DNA from: Microthyrium microscopicum
Taxonomy: Eukaryota; Ascomycota; Dothideomycetes; Microthyriales; Microthyriaceae
Assembly: GCA_010405405.1 (NCBI GenBank)
Contig: MU004236.1
Location: 2,300,070-2,364,069, forward strand
Direction of reading: 5' to 3'
Length of the DNA: 64,000 nt
Made by a program: the position numbers and the translations under genes. Numbering within the stretch: the first letter of the stretch is position 1; the number at the start of each line of letters is the position of its first letter. This document shows, piece by piece, positions 14,035-25,036 of the stretch. The notes beneath the pieces were generated by a model. The model saw only the letters and a program-made list of their open reading frames with translations, was not told the origin of the DNA and ran no database searches.

Positions 14035-16422
14035 GATCCAACTAATGTTGGATGGGAGAAAAGACAGCGAATGACTAGGTATAGACACAAGCCGAGTAAC
14101 TGATGTGATTGATAGGCGATTGGCGATAGCCCAAGGGGAGTAAGGAAAGCAGTTGGGAGTACTGTGGTAAACTCGAGGTAATCTAGCCAGGTGGATATTG
14201 ATTGAGGGTAGGCGCTACCTACAACTGCAAGTGCGATAGAGCAATGCAATGCTGCTGCAAAGGGAAGGAGCGGGCCTGAGCGAGGAAGGTTCGAGGGCGG
14301 TTGTAGGTGGATTGATGCAGCAAGTGCTCGTCGCTGAATTGGGAAGGCGGCAGTTTCGTGACACAGTACTTGGAGAGAAGAGATCGATCGCAATCGAGTT
14401 GTGTACAGCGCTGATGAGGACTCGATGTTGATGATTAGCTATTAATTCAAAGCAGCGGATGCAGGTGGTCGCGGTGGAATTGGATGGGGTGGTGGAAAAG
14501 GAGTTGATGAATGGCGATGGGCTGCGGTAAAGTAACAACAGACAGTAACAGTCGCAGCAACCAGATTAAACCCCCAGCAGCGCGAGCCCAGCAGCAAGCA
14601 ACGCAGGCAAGGAAGAGAGAAGAGCGTCGAGGAGGGAGTGGATTATTGGAAGAGAAGGAAAGGTGGTGAGCCGCGAGCGACAGGTCTTGCTTGGTGAGTT
14701 GGCCCTGGCCTGGCTGGCGAGCTGGCTTCCGGTTGTTGTTCCTGCCTGAGCACTTGAATCTACGCCCCGTTTTTTCACCAGACTCGTCCGCTGCCACTAA
14801 GAAACGCCAGCTTTACGCACACGCCTTTCTCTATCAATTGACGTTTACCAGCAACTTGCAAGGAGCTGCTATACTGGCCAAGCAAGTAAATAAGCATTTC
14901 TACGATATTCCGTATGTGAAGCTACTTAAACCAAGTTATGGTCGCTGCCTGATAAGCAACAACAATTCATATCCAAAGAATTTCTTCAAACTACTTCTAC
15001 TTGATACTGCTGTTTTGACACTACGAACCGTCAATTTGATAAGCCGTCGCTTAGACCATCATTATACACCACCAACCTAACTTACTCAAGCACTCGAAGC
15101 GCCAATAATCATGGCAGCATTATCCCGGATTCCCTTCACAGATTTCAATTTCCCCAGACACGGCTCACTGTTACCTAGTTATCCCTTTACTCAAATAAAC
15201 CACGAGATCCAGGAAGAAATGGTTTGTGAAATTTGGGCGGATACTCCAATCGGACGCGTCAAGAATCAAGATTGCCCTCCTCGCTCGTGGATTCCACGAA
15301 TCTGTAGCAGAAGAAAACGTGCCAGATCCATCCATTGATCCCGCCAACCACATGTACACCTTCTGATTCTTCTCCGTGGTTGCCCATGTTGCCCTCTACC
15401 ACATTGGTCTTTCCAGACTCCAGAAGGAACCAAAATAACTATCATCTTCCAAGGATTCACTTGTAGTTGCCTCTTCGATATCATTTGTTGCCCATTTTTC
15501 GAGCAGCTGTTTGGTCAGATTCAGTCATCGCGCCGTTCTCGGGCCTGAATCCGTTTCAGAGATACTGCTCCATTTAGAGTTTCGGCAGGTCCAGGGAGTT
15601 CATGGTGGGTATAAGAGAAGCTGATATAAGGTATAAGCGTCCAATTGTCTCTTGCCGACTGCACCGCTAAGCTCCATAAGGATCACTTCACCGCCCATCT
15701 AAAACTCTTTTTCGACTTCCTTCCTGTAGACATGTTGTTCTGTAACCTTTTTAATATTTCGGCATGTGCCCGTACCTGCATTGACTGCAAGGAAAGATGA
15801 AGCCACAAGGTCGTACTGCCTCACCTCTGTACCTTCGTTGTACTGCTCCTTGGCTTAGTTGGAAGATCATATCTCCCTCTCACTTTGTTCATGAGGCTCA
15901 GCCCGCAATGTTTAATCTAATCGCGTCCAGCATATCCCCGCCCAAAGCGTGTCGCGACGCGCTCAACTTTGTATATCACGCAACTTCCATCGTCGGATGC
16001 CGTGTCGTCCGGGAGCGAATGCGCTTTTTTTGCCTCTGGATTCATTTGCAGAAAAAGCGCAAATTCTCACACCATAATCAACTCTACCGCCATCAACCCA
16101 GCAATACACGAATTATTTGGTTGGCACGCCTCGAGCCAACTTTCGAGTTCACCAACACCCCTGGGTACGAGACCAGGAACAACGCAAGGGCTCAAGGGTT
16201 CTCCAAGGCTCTCCTTTGCTTCCCGTCGCCAGGCCTGGTAATTTATCCTGGTGCTGACATGGACGAGCCTGGAAGTTTGCTGAGCTGGCCATGAGTCTAT
16301 CTCCCGCCAGCAGACAGCTTTGGGAGAGCGCGTCATTAAATAAAATAAAAAAGGTAAACAATGACGATAGGCATGCTCGTTGGGTATCAGTCGCGATTTT
16401 GCCGCCCAAATAAGATTTAGAT
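14035..16422. other. Long upstream region of the kinase gene, no supported gene
   Basis: Contains the likely leader and promoter of the kinase on the minus strand, rich in purine/pyrimidine runs. A 75-codon plus frame at 15111-15338 starts at an ATG in fair context but has no family features and stops early. Longer plus frames at 15797-16294 have mixed composition without motifs. I see no repeat or RNA gene here. Confidence 0.45.
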
Positions 16423-17068
16423 TCAAATTATCAAGATCAAGTTGGTACTGGTACCGAGTCTTTCGCTCATCGAAAATCTCCGCGACTCGCTTGTTCGGCT
16501 CTGTCGAAACCACCGATATCTTGAGTCCGGGGTTTCAATACCAACGACAGACAGCTTGTGAAACACAGCCGGGATCACCACCAGGCTCAACTTCAACAAT
16601 CTCCTCGTTCTTCCCCCACAGAAAGATAGTTCGCTCAATAAGTGATGCGATCGGAATGCAGCAACTCAACTTTTCTCGCTCGTGTTGCACGACCGCAATG
16701 CCAATGACCTGCGGAAGTAACCAAACGCTACCCTATATAAAGGGCGGGAGAACCTGGCTCCCGAGTGTTACGTCCAGTCTAGTTACTCACCGCATACCTG
16801 CACCCCAGCTTTCGAGACGCTTTAGGCGGTGTTGGCAATTCCTCAAGTGTCCCGTACAAGATCCCGCACAGCGTCCGATTGGCGTCGGGAAGATGCATGC
16901 CATTATTTCTGCAGGCTCAGGTGCCATAATACTTGCAGCTTCTTCATGGCCATACTTGAACAAAAGAAAGTCTCGGTACGAATGAATTCCTCCTGAGTTT
17001 TTGAGAGAGATGGAGTTATTTGTGAAACAGTACATACGATCTAAGCATGAGCTAACATCTTGAATCAT
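16423..17068 (-). pseudogene. Broken or intron-rich gene remnant next to a MITE, unknown family
   Basis: Coding-like pieces appear on the minus strand. One reads HSYRDFLLFK up to a possible 47-nt intron, then NNGMHLPDANRTLCGILYGT and PTPPKASRKLGCR. Strong donor and acceptor signals follow (GTATGCGGTGAGTAAC ... CTTCCGCAG at about 16690-16789). A last piece contains VFHKLSVVGIETPDSRYRWF. The pieces are in different frames and I cannot join them into one open frame, and a stop interrupts one frame in the 3' part. The 5' end lies 5 bp from the MITE at 17074. Likely a decayed gene; a real multi-intron gene that I failed to splice is the alternative. Confidence 0.35.
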
Positions 17069-17073
17069 GACTA

Positions 17074-17317
17074 CCGTAATTGTACGTCGAATCCCCCCCC
17101 CAGGCTAGTGACTCAGCAAGGGGGCAAATGGGGCTGTTCAGACTTTCGGAAACGGAAAAACATAGGCAAAAGGGACATCTGGCTCATGAATTGCCCATGA
17201 ACAGGATCCACATTTGTACGGATGAGGCGTACTTTTTGGGGCGGAGCCCATCAAATTTTGCGACGCCACCACCGGTTCAGGTTTAGCCTGGGGGGGGGAT
17301 TCGACGTACAAAAACGG
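17074..17317. mobile_element. 244-bp MITE, Tc1/mariner type (TA target duplication)
   Basis: The terminal inverted repeats start CCGTAATTGTACGTCGAAT on the left and CCGTTTTTGTACGTCGAAT (reverse complement) on the right, two mismatches in 19 bp. In both arms they continue through a run of nine or more C and AGGCTA. The element is flanked by TA at 17072-17073 and 17318-17319. It is too short to code for a transposase, and the internal 68-codon frame is not meaningful. TA duplication is the hallmark of Tc1/mariner transposases. Confidence 0.85.
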
Positions 17318-17660
17318 TAACTCATGGCGAGCACGCTGCGCTACGCATTTGGTGCCTGAATTGGTGCGTAGACTAAGATATAGTCAACCATTGAATCGGA
17401 GCTATAAAGTTGAGCCACACATAGATCAGCTTAGTGAAAGTAAACACCAGATGTGCTAGCCGCAAGCTATCGTGTCCTTTTTGGCCTTCAGTGTAATCAT
17501 ACCTCAGACTTCATTTGCAAAGTAAAAATCTTAAAATAACGAATATTGAACTATCTATTACAGTCCACGGACAATTATCAACAAATTATGAATTCACATT
17601 ATCATTTACGCAGTAGCTGCAGTCCCTTATATCTCTGAAGCATTCAAAAAGCACGGCTCC
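17318..17660. other. Intergenic between MITE and JEN transporter
   Basis: About 340 bp with no gene. Probably includes the 3' untranslated region of the transporter. Confidence 0.5.
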
Positions 17661-19685
17661 CTAGCCCATCTTAGACGGATTTGGGCTCCCATCATCAGAG
17701 CCATGCAGCTTCTCCGCGTTGTCAAATCGTTTTGAATCAGGATCATGTCGCTGGACGTTGTGGCCGCCAGTCGCATCTTCAAAGTCATGATCTGCTCCAG
17801 ACTCAAGCTTGCGACCAAGATACTCAGGTCCGGCGAAGGTGACCAGAAGGGTATATGCGTACACACAGCCCATAAAGATACAGATGACGAGGCCGTAGTT
17901 GTAGCGCGCCACTCCCTTGACTGGGGGAAGTGGGAAACGCTCGCCAATGGTGGCCTCAATGGTGGATGATGCTGAGGACACGAGATTTCCGCTGGAAAAT
18001 GATATTAGCAGTTGGAATCGTCGAGCAGATAGAAATCTCTGGGCTTACAGCTGATATGCAGTTCCGACTACGAAGCTTCGAAGAGAGCCAGGCGCCATTT
18101 CTGTAAGACTAATGCGTGTCAGTTGTGTTGCCTCACGAGCATAATCTCAAGACTTACTGAATGGGAATGACACCCCATGCACCTTGAACCATTGCCTGTT
18201 CGAAAAACGCAGCGGCCATGATGCCGGTGTTGGAGACGAAGGTGTATGGGTATAACAAAGCGCCTCCAACGACGCAGCAGACCATGATCGAGAAGCGTCG
18301 GCCGAATATGCCTGATGCCCAGCCTATGACGGTGCCTCCAAACATAGCTCCCAAGTTTGCAACAACTGGAATATGATTAGTACATGAAGACGTTTTGCCA
18401 GCTTTGTTGAGAACTTACCCTGGGTTACAGTAACCTCGTTCGCTGAGAACTGATATTGGTTCTGCAGCCTTGAACATATCAGTATGAACGCACAATATCT
18501 CGCATGAACCAGCGACTTACATGGTTGGATACAAATCCTGACTACCATGCGACATAAAGTTGAACCCAGCCATAAGAAGAACCATATACGTCAAGAGAAG
18601 CCAGTGACGACGAACAGCCACTTTGCCCTCGGCTAAGAAGGTCGATGTAGCATTTGGCTGAGCTTCTCGGACTAGCCTACGATCCAGGAATGACTGTGTC
18701 TCTGGAAGGAAGAGTCTGAAGATAATGACAAGTGTTGGTAGCGTAGCGGCGAACCAGTCTGGGAATATTAATACACATTCAAACAGCACCCTTTGATAAC
18801 AGCGAATACTCACACAATGGTCTCCATCCATGAGAAGTAGTATTAACAAGAGCACGTGCGAAGACAGTTGCAAGAAGGTAGCCGAAAGCATAACCTTGTT
18901 GGAACAGGCCTGATATAATACCTCGCGCCTCCTATACCAGTATCAATATCACGATGATGTATCACTGAGCATATCTTTGGCCTGGCTTACCACTGGGCAA
19001 TCTTCCAATGCAGTTGCAGCAGCATTGCCATATATTCCACCCATGGCAATACCGAACAAAGCTCGCACTCCTAGAAATTGTTTGTATGTCTGGCAGAAAC
19101 CAGTTCCGAGTTCAAGGACCACGAACAGAACGTTGTTGATGATGAAGGGCCACTTGCGACCATATCGGTCGCCGGCAATACTGCATGATACTCAGCAAAT
19201 ATCCAGATTTTGATCCTTCTGTGATAACATACCCAAAAATAATTGCGCCAACAGATCGCAGCATGAGCACCTGCAACAATTAACGTTCGGTTCTTTGTAA
19301 GGGTGAAAATACCCACTAAAGTAATACCCCATGTGATGTCACTGTTCTTCTTTCCGAAGTCTTCAGCCAAATCTGAAACTGTCTATATCCGTCATTAGTA
19401 TTCGCGAATGCGCCATGGCTAAACAAGACTCACAAGAGAGACAGTGAAGAAATCCAGTGCATCTAGTGTCCAAGCGAAAAAGGCAACCCAGAAGAACATC
19501 CATTGGCGAAAGTTAAGCAATCTCAGCGCACTGATCGGATTTGGCGCCTTGTGCATCGGAGGTTTGAGAGTCGTAACTCGCCTCTTAATGTATTCTCCAA
19601 TTCCATACTTTCTGTTTGGGTCATCACCAGAGATGACGACTTCCGTACCGCGAGGCTCCTCAATTGGAAATCTTGCGTCCGCCAT
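17661..19685 (-). CDS. JEN-type monocarboxylate/carboxylic acid transporter (MFS)
   Basis: Ten exons: 19685-19434, 19382-19317, 19270-19233, 19180-18991, 18931-18814, 18758-18521, 18468-18419, 18365-18158, 18108-18049, 17991-17661; 516 aa. Landmarks in order: QWMFFWVAFFAWTLDALDFF (TM1), GITLVLMLRSVGAIIFG, the MFS loop GDRYGRKW, GIYGNAAATALEDCP, EARGIISGLFQQGYAFGYLL, HWLLLTYMVLLMAGFNFMSH, a second loop GIFGRRF, and ERFPLPPVKGVARYNYGLVI near the last helices. These are family marks of JEN1-like proton-coupled lactate, pyruvate or dicarboxylate importers of the plasma membrane. The acceptor at 18109 (ATTAG) is chosen over the one 8 nt downstream because it restores IPIHLTEMAPGSLRSFVVG. Exons of 38, 50, 60 and 66 nt are notably small. 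Expression of this family is usually carbon-source controlled. Confidence 0.9.
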
Positions 19686-20555
19686 GGCTTTTGGTTTTCG
19701 AGTGTAAGCAGTCGGCGATCTCGGTGAGATTCAATGCGGAGGATGTCCGCGAGTATTTAAAGGGCTGGTGAGTGTTGAACAATGGGGTGGAACCGATGAT
19801 CTGCACTACGATGTGCTCACTGCTCCATATGCCAATACGCAACCAGATTTGATCAAAAATGAAGAGCCAGTCCTATGTATATGTGCGCTGCTCGCTGGAA
19901 TGAAGCCTTTTGTCGACCAAAAAAGATTGACCACGGTGTGTATCCAAGCTTCTGGGATGGATTTTGGGATTCATTTATGTACTCACTCCCGAGAATCCAT
20001 TTTTTGCAGGGTCATCTGCATCTTTGCCCCAGAAAGGCGATCACGGTTAACCAAGGATTTCTCTTTCATCATCATCAGCCGTTGAGACGTGTGGACACAC
20101 TCGCTTAGCTCTAACCAGCTGTATCGTACATGTCAATGGTTGGGTCATTTGCGGGGTCGATCGAGAAGGCGTTGCCCAAATGATGCATGATCATCGTTTT
20201 GTGTAGCAGCGCATTGAGCCAATGATCATAGATTCTGGAAGGTCGGATAGTGTCTTTAGTGCTGTCAATTGAAATCCTACATAATTTGCTGTGTAGGTCA
20301 AGAATCTATTACAAGTCTAAATCCGTCTGCTCAATCCATCTCTAGGATTCAATTTGTTTAGCTGTTCTCACTTGTATCGCAATCTATTCACAATCGGCTA
20401 TCAAAATGCGGATCTGCTGGGCTCAGGGAACAAGACGTTGTATTCAATCTATTGCTGAAGAAATGGTCGAGAACATTGAAACAAGGTATCTACCTGTATC
20501 TACGGATGGTGGTGTATAACAACGATAAAAACTGAAACGATATCAACTGCTCCCT
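19686..20555. other. Intergenic, transporter promoter side
   Basis: About 870 bp upstream of the transporter and downstream of the NmrA-like gene. Only short frames without features. Confidence 0.5.
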
Positions 20556-21239
20556 TCAGTTGGCTACAACCACTGCACTTCTGACAAATAGCCCTTCGAT
20601 CGCAACCTTAACTAAAAAGCTCGCGACACTGGCGACACTGACGCTATCACCCAGACCCATACCTTCTCCATTACTGCCGAGCGTTCTCACATCTTTCTTC
20701 GTATCGGTAGGTTTCTCATCGTCAAATTTCAACATCACAGCCCTCACCAAGGTCCAGTCCATCTTCGTCAGCCTAATCTCATTGTCCAGTATGCCATGGT
20801 CCTGAAGCGCGTACTTGATGTTCGTCAATCTCATGAATCCCTTGCTCAATAGTGGCAATTGGCCCCATGAATCGCCAACGCCTGCTGTTGACATCACGAC
20901 GATACGCTTCAAGCCGGCTTGCTCCAGCACCCCACAAACTGTGGCGCACGAGTCGGCTAGGAACCGAGGAGGTGAGACTTGAGCTGCGAATGGGCTGTCG
21001 GACTTGCGGACGGTGTTCAAGGTGAAGATTGTTGCCGAGGGCGATGAGGGTGAGGCGTCGAGAGCGCTTTGGATGTCCGAATTTGATAGCGGCGAGCCGG
21101 TGACAATGGTAAGGCCAGCACGAGGAGCAAGGCTGCTCGATGTTCGTACGAGGGCTGTTGCTGTGTGGCCTTGGGAGAGTAGTTGGGAGACGACATGCTG
21201 GCCGGTTCGCCCACTGGCGCCGAGAAGGAAGAAATGCAT
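20556..21239 (-). CDS. NAD(P)-binding NmrA/atypical-SDR-like protein
   Basis: A single exon of 227 aa. The N-terminus MHFFLLGASGRTGQHVVSQL is a Rossmann beta-alpha-beta with the glycine motif GASGRTGQ of NAD(P)-binding atypical short-chain dehydrogenases. KRIVVMSTAGVGDS (about residues 110-125) matches the central strand of this family, and WTLVRAVMLKFDD follows. Such proteins are either oxidoreductases or redox sensors; the substrate cannot be read from the sequence. The gene lies 231 bp from the end of the Zn2Cys6 gene, on the same strand. Confidence 0.85.
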   Translation of the reverse strand: MHFFLLGASGRTGQHVVSQLLSQGHTATALVRTSSSLAPRAGLTIVTGSPLSNSDIQSALDASPSSPSATIFTLNTVRKSDSPFAAQVSPPRFLADSCATVCGVLEQAGLKRIVVMSTAGVGDSWGQLPLLSKGFMRLTNIKYALQDHGILDNEIRLTKMDWTLVRAVMLKFDDEKPTDTKKDVRTLGSNGEGMGLGDSVSVASVASFLVKVAIEGLFVRSAVVVAN

Positions 21240-21470
21240 GATTGTTGGAAGGGATGATGATGGTAGGTGGTGGTATGCTCTCGCGAGTGAGGATATGAAG
21301 AGGCTGCTTTACTTCAAGACGAAGGATACCTTATCCTTAAATAGTCCTCCACCTCCTCAGAGAAGAGTCTTGTTCGGAACGGTTGAAAGGCCGAATCAAA
21401 TGGCGATTCGCTGTTCGCTTTTCATTCCGCATTTGGACGTTGCATGAAATACGCCACTTTCTTATAAATA

Positions 21471-22855
21471 TCAATGGACAGCGGATTGTTCTGCTGGACT
21501 ACTGCTAGTCCCACTGCAAGTCTGATAAGCTCTAACTCTATCACTTATTTCGTCGGCTAGAGCCTGCAATTGATCATTCTCGGTCTGTAGCTTGGCGTAG
21601 AGATCCGCGGAGAAGTTTAGTGCTGTTGAGAGGACGATTCTCAGTATTAACTGGAAGAGGCGCAGGAAACACACTGATATAAGCTCAGGGCCGGGTAGTC
21701 CAATCTCCTTTTGACTGAGCTCAAGGTCATCAAACCACGATTCTAAGGAGTTCAGCAAAATAGTTTTTTCAGATACCAGTTGATTCGCGATGTCTTCCGT
21801 TTTCACTTGAGAAACTCTGTCGAGCAATCCAAGTGTCGAGTAGGCAATCCTCGTAAGCTCTGTTCGCATGTTTGGCACAAGCTTGCGAAGATCTCGAAAT
21901 TCGATTGACCTCTCCTGAGACGGAATTGGACAAGCAGACATTGTGGCTCCAGCTACGTCTCCAGTCTCTGGAGCATCCGCAAATTTGCAAGGTGCAGCAA
22001 ACAATTTGATGACGAATGCGTCCAATAAAGGCAACTGAGCCGGGTTTGCTGGCTCTAATCTACCGCTTTCTTCAAAACCTGGCCTTGCGCGGTACTCGTG
22101 CATGATTCTGAGTCCTCGAATAATATGCTGAGCCATAGCAGCATAGTTCTTTCGCACTTGTTCAATGCTAATGAGAACCTGGCAGCAAAGTAGTGCAGAC
22201 TTCAACGCGTCAGAATTTGGAGATGACAAGTTCGACGCGAGACCAGTCAATGCCTTGCTATATTGCTCAAGCCCATGTTGTTGACTTGGTGTTGGCTGCG
22301 CGACAGACGCTGGGCCATCTCCAGATGCCTCGAGGTCTGCGCGAAGTGTTCTAAGGGACAGTACTGCATGTCGTATAGGTGGATCAGTCATGCTGGCTTG
22401 AAGTATTTGTCTCGCTTCATCATCGCAGTTCAGTTTTACGTCAAATAACGTTTTGGTCGAGAAGCAACGATTGAGATTGTCAACGTCCTGAAGCGTGATC
22501 TCAACAACAGATCGCCAAATGGGCTGTATTCCAACGTCTGGTTTGGTGCTACCAGAATTGACCTTGCTTATGGTTTGACCGGTGAAGAATCGAAACGGAG
22601 ACTCATAGCCGTCACAAGTGCGACCTGTCTTAACACATTTTTGACAAAACGGTCTCTTCTCGTCGCATTTAATCTTCCTTACCCTGTTCCTGATTAAGAT
22701 CAATCGTTGGGGAGCTGGGCAGACTAGATCCACAGTAGACTGGTGGTACATGAGCCCAGGGTAGATTTGACTGACCTGCAAGTTGCACAACCAGTCTTTA
22801 CCTTGGTTCTACTTTTGACTATCGGCTTCTCGGCGACTACACTTTCGACTATCAT
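21471..22855 (-). CDS. Zn2Cys6 transcription factor
   Basis: Exons 22855-22776 and 22683-21471; 430 aa. Splicing gives a zinc cluster beginning TGCATCRVRKIKCDEKRPFC and continuing QKC, six residues, C. The cysteine spacing is C-x2-C-x6-C-x6-C-x2-C-x6-C, the canonical fungal binuclear cluster, close to the N-terminus (about residues 23-50). The rest is helical, without a clear named domain, as in many short fungal regulators. The intron is 92 nt. The acceptor at 22684 (GAACAG) is required for correct cysteine spacing; the AG six bases upstream would add two residues. It shares a 414-bp divergent promoter with the GST at 23270 and may regulate it. Confidence 0.88.
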
Positions 22856-23269
22856 CCTGCAAGGAACGGGACAACCACGCCTCGCCGCGCAGTGTCCTTC
22901 AAACCAAAGAGAGGGATGATAGTAAGCAAGAAGTCCGAGCAGGCGAATGAAAGAAGCAGTCTTGTTATCGTAAAGTTCGAGTTGGCGAGGAGAATCATGT
23001 TGATAATGTAGTTAAAGTTAGGAGAAGGCGTTGGCGCTAGCCCTGATTAGGTCAAAAGTGCGCTTCGACCAATCAGCAACATCCACCAAGTTCGTAGCAT
23101 TGAATTGTGCACGAGTTGAGTTCATCAGATCCTCCCTTCGGCATCTTCCCCTTATTGTAGACACCGAATCGACGGCTCCGAGAAGGAGCTAGACCAACTT
23201 GCCTCAATATGTGTTCAGCTTATATATCGAGTGGCTGGCCTGGCGATTCTCGAAATGATGCAATAGGAC
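22856..23269. promoter_or_regulatory. Shared divergent promoter of Zn2Cys6 gene and GST
   Basis: 414 bp between two outward-facing start codons. No operator could be identified with confidence; Zn2Cys6 proteins often bind CGG triplets. Confidence 0.4.
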
Positions 23270-24050
23270 ATGTCAAAGCTCTTAAGCAGCTCTAAACTCG
23301 CGTCGAAATTAGTATCTAGCTCGAAAATGCCAGCTTTCACTCTATACGGGGCTCGTGGTTCGACTAATACCGACCGTGTCCGCTTAACTCTTGCTGAGGG
23401 TGGCTTTACGGATTATGAACTCGTGCTTCTCAACCTCCAAAAGGGGGAGCAAAAGGTGAGGGACAGACTTCCATCATTAAAAGCCATGAAAGCTAACCAC
23501 GCGATACCAGTCCCCAGAACACTTCAAACGACACCCATGGGGCAAAATACCCGCCATAACCACCACCGATGGCTTCACGCTGTATGAGTCTCGCGCAATT
23601 TGCAAGTACCTCGCGAAAAAGTACTCCTTCCCGCTTCTACCACCCGATTCCAACGTCGAAGCTACAGCGCAATTCGATCAGGCACAGTGCGCGGAAACAC
23701 TGTACTTTGCGGACCCTGCTGGCAAAATCGCATTTGAGAAATTTGCCAGAAGGTTCATGGGACTGCCTGCTGATGAAGCCGTGGTATCAAGCGCACTGAA
23801 GTCGGTCGAGGCGTTTTTTGATGTTGCAGAGGGTCTCTTGAAGGACAAAGAGTATATGGCTGGGAATGAGTTCACTCTTGTGGACATCTACTACATTCCG
23901 CTCATCCAGAGACTCTTTGCTTGCGGGTATGGAGATGTCATCAGCAGCCGCAAAGCTGTGAGTGAGTGGTGGTATCGTTGTATGAACCGGCCAGCTATTC
24001 AGAGCTTGTTGAAGGCTGACAAGGAGGCTATGGCTGCGGCCAGCAGATAG
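23270..24050 (+). CDS. Glutathione S-transferase
   Basis: Exons 23270-23455 and 23511-24050 (55-nt intron); 241 aa. The conserved thioredoxin-like start is MPAFTLYGARGSTNTDRV at 23327 (222 aa from there). The cis-proline segment is GKIPAITTTDGFTLYESRAI, and the C-terminal helical domain contains YMAGNEFTLVDIYYIPLI. This is the phi/theta-like fungal GST layout with ESRAI as the glutathione gamma-Glu site. The 19 residues before MPAF are Ser/Lys/Leu-rich without acids, so they could be a mitochondrial presequence or simply leader. The GST conjugates glutathione to electrophiles or reduces peroxides. Its head-to-head position with a Zn2Cys6 gene suggests inducible detoxification. Confidence 0.9.
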
Positions 24051-25036
24051 CTCAACCTTGGACACTAGTTCATGTATGACAGCTACCAAATAGTTGAAAT
24101 GCTATGATGGCCTGGAGCTGAAGTCTCCGAAGTCTCCCTCGAGATATGGCCCGCAGTGTGCGGTCACATGGCATGATCGTTACTGTAATAAAGGTGAACT
24201 TGGAGATCGAGAGTAATGAGTCTTTACTGTATGCTTCTCTGAATGCCATAGAGTCATACTCAACATTTTTATGTCTCGCTGACGAGTATGGGAAGTGAAC
24301 GCACTGCCACTAATCCCATTCTACTTACCTTCTTGCCTCCCTCACTCAGTATCGAAGAACCTGTACCAAGGAATGCGCCAGAACAGACTATCAGCAGGAC
24401 TCATTTGCTTATAAAGAGTCACCAACAAAATGAGAGGCATTGGACGAGTCATATTTAGGCATTAGACTACCAAATGAGGCAAATGGCACGGACCACGTGT
24501 ATGATAGAAATTCAGCCTTGTCGAGTTCTGACTGTTCTGCCGCAAAAAGATGGAGTGTAAGTGCACTGTGGTTGGAAAGCATGAAACAACATTGAACACC
24601 GAGGTCTTGTTGGTCCTGGTTATGCAGTTACCTGTATGGCAGTAACGAAGCAATGAGCTTGATGGTTCCTTCCTGGTTCCCTTCTTTGCCCCGCCCCGTT
24701 GCTGCCCATTTGAGCGAGGCGCCAGAAACTCCGGCCCACAGACTGACCTGGCTCGGATTGAAATTTTGCCCCACCACACTCTCACCCACCCACTCAACCC
24801 GGCTTCATTTATATTTCTCCCACCCTCCTCTCTCGCTCCTTCGCACCGCTTTGCTTCGTCAAACAACTCGGTTTGCGATTATTCACTAAACCTCCTTTGA
24901 GAGTATAGAGTCGTCTTCCCACGCCTCTTTGCTTCCATCCTCTCGGTCTATAACTGCCACTCAAGGCGGGGTATCCAAGCCCAACGTTTTCCCAACAACA
25001 CATCAACCAGAAAAAAATCCACCGTGAACCGCCAAG
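24051..25036. promoter_or_regulatory. Intergenic, eEF2 promoter and leader
   Basis: 986 bp. The segment about 24816-24855 is strongly CT-rich (CTCCCACCCTCCTCTCTCGC), a typical core promoter feature of highly expressed fungal genes. The leader then runs about 180 bp to the eEF2 ATG. Nothing else is seen. Confidence 0.4.

Noticed and set aside
15797-16294. 165-codon plus-strand frame
   Set aside because: No domain; overlaps other frames in a decayed region.
17080-17286. 68-codon frame inside the MITE
   Set aside because: Spans the terminal repeat and is far too short to be a transposase.
18101-18157. JEN acceptor at CTTACAG next to AAATGG
   Set aside because: It shifts the frame; the AG eight bases upstream restores the conserved IHLTEMAPG.
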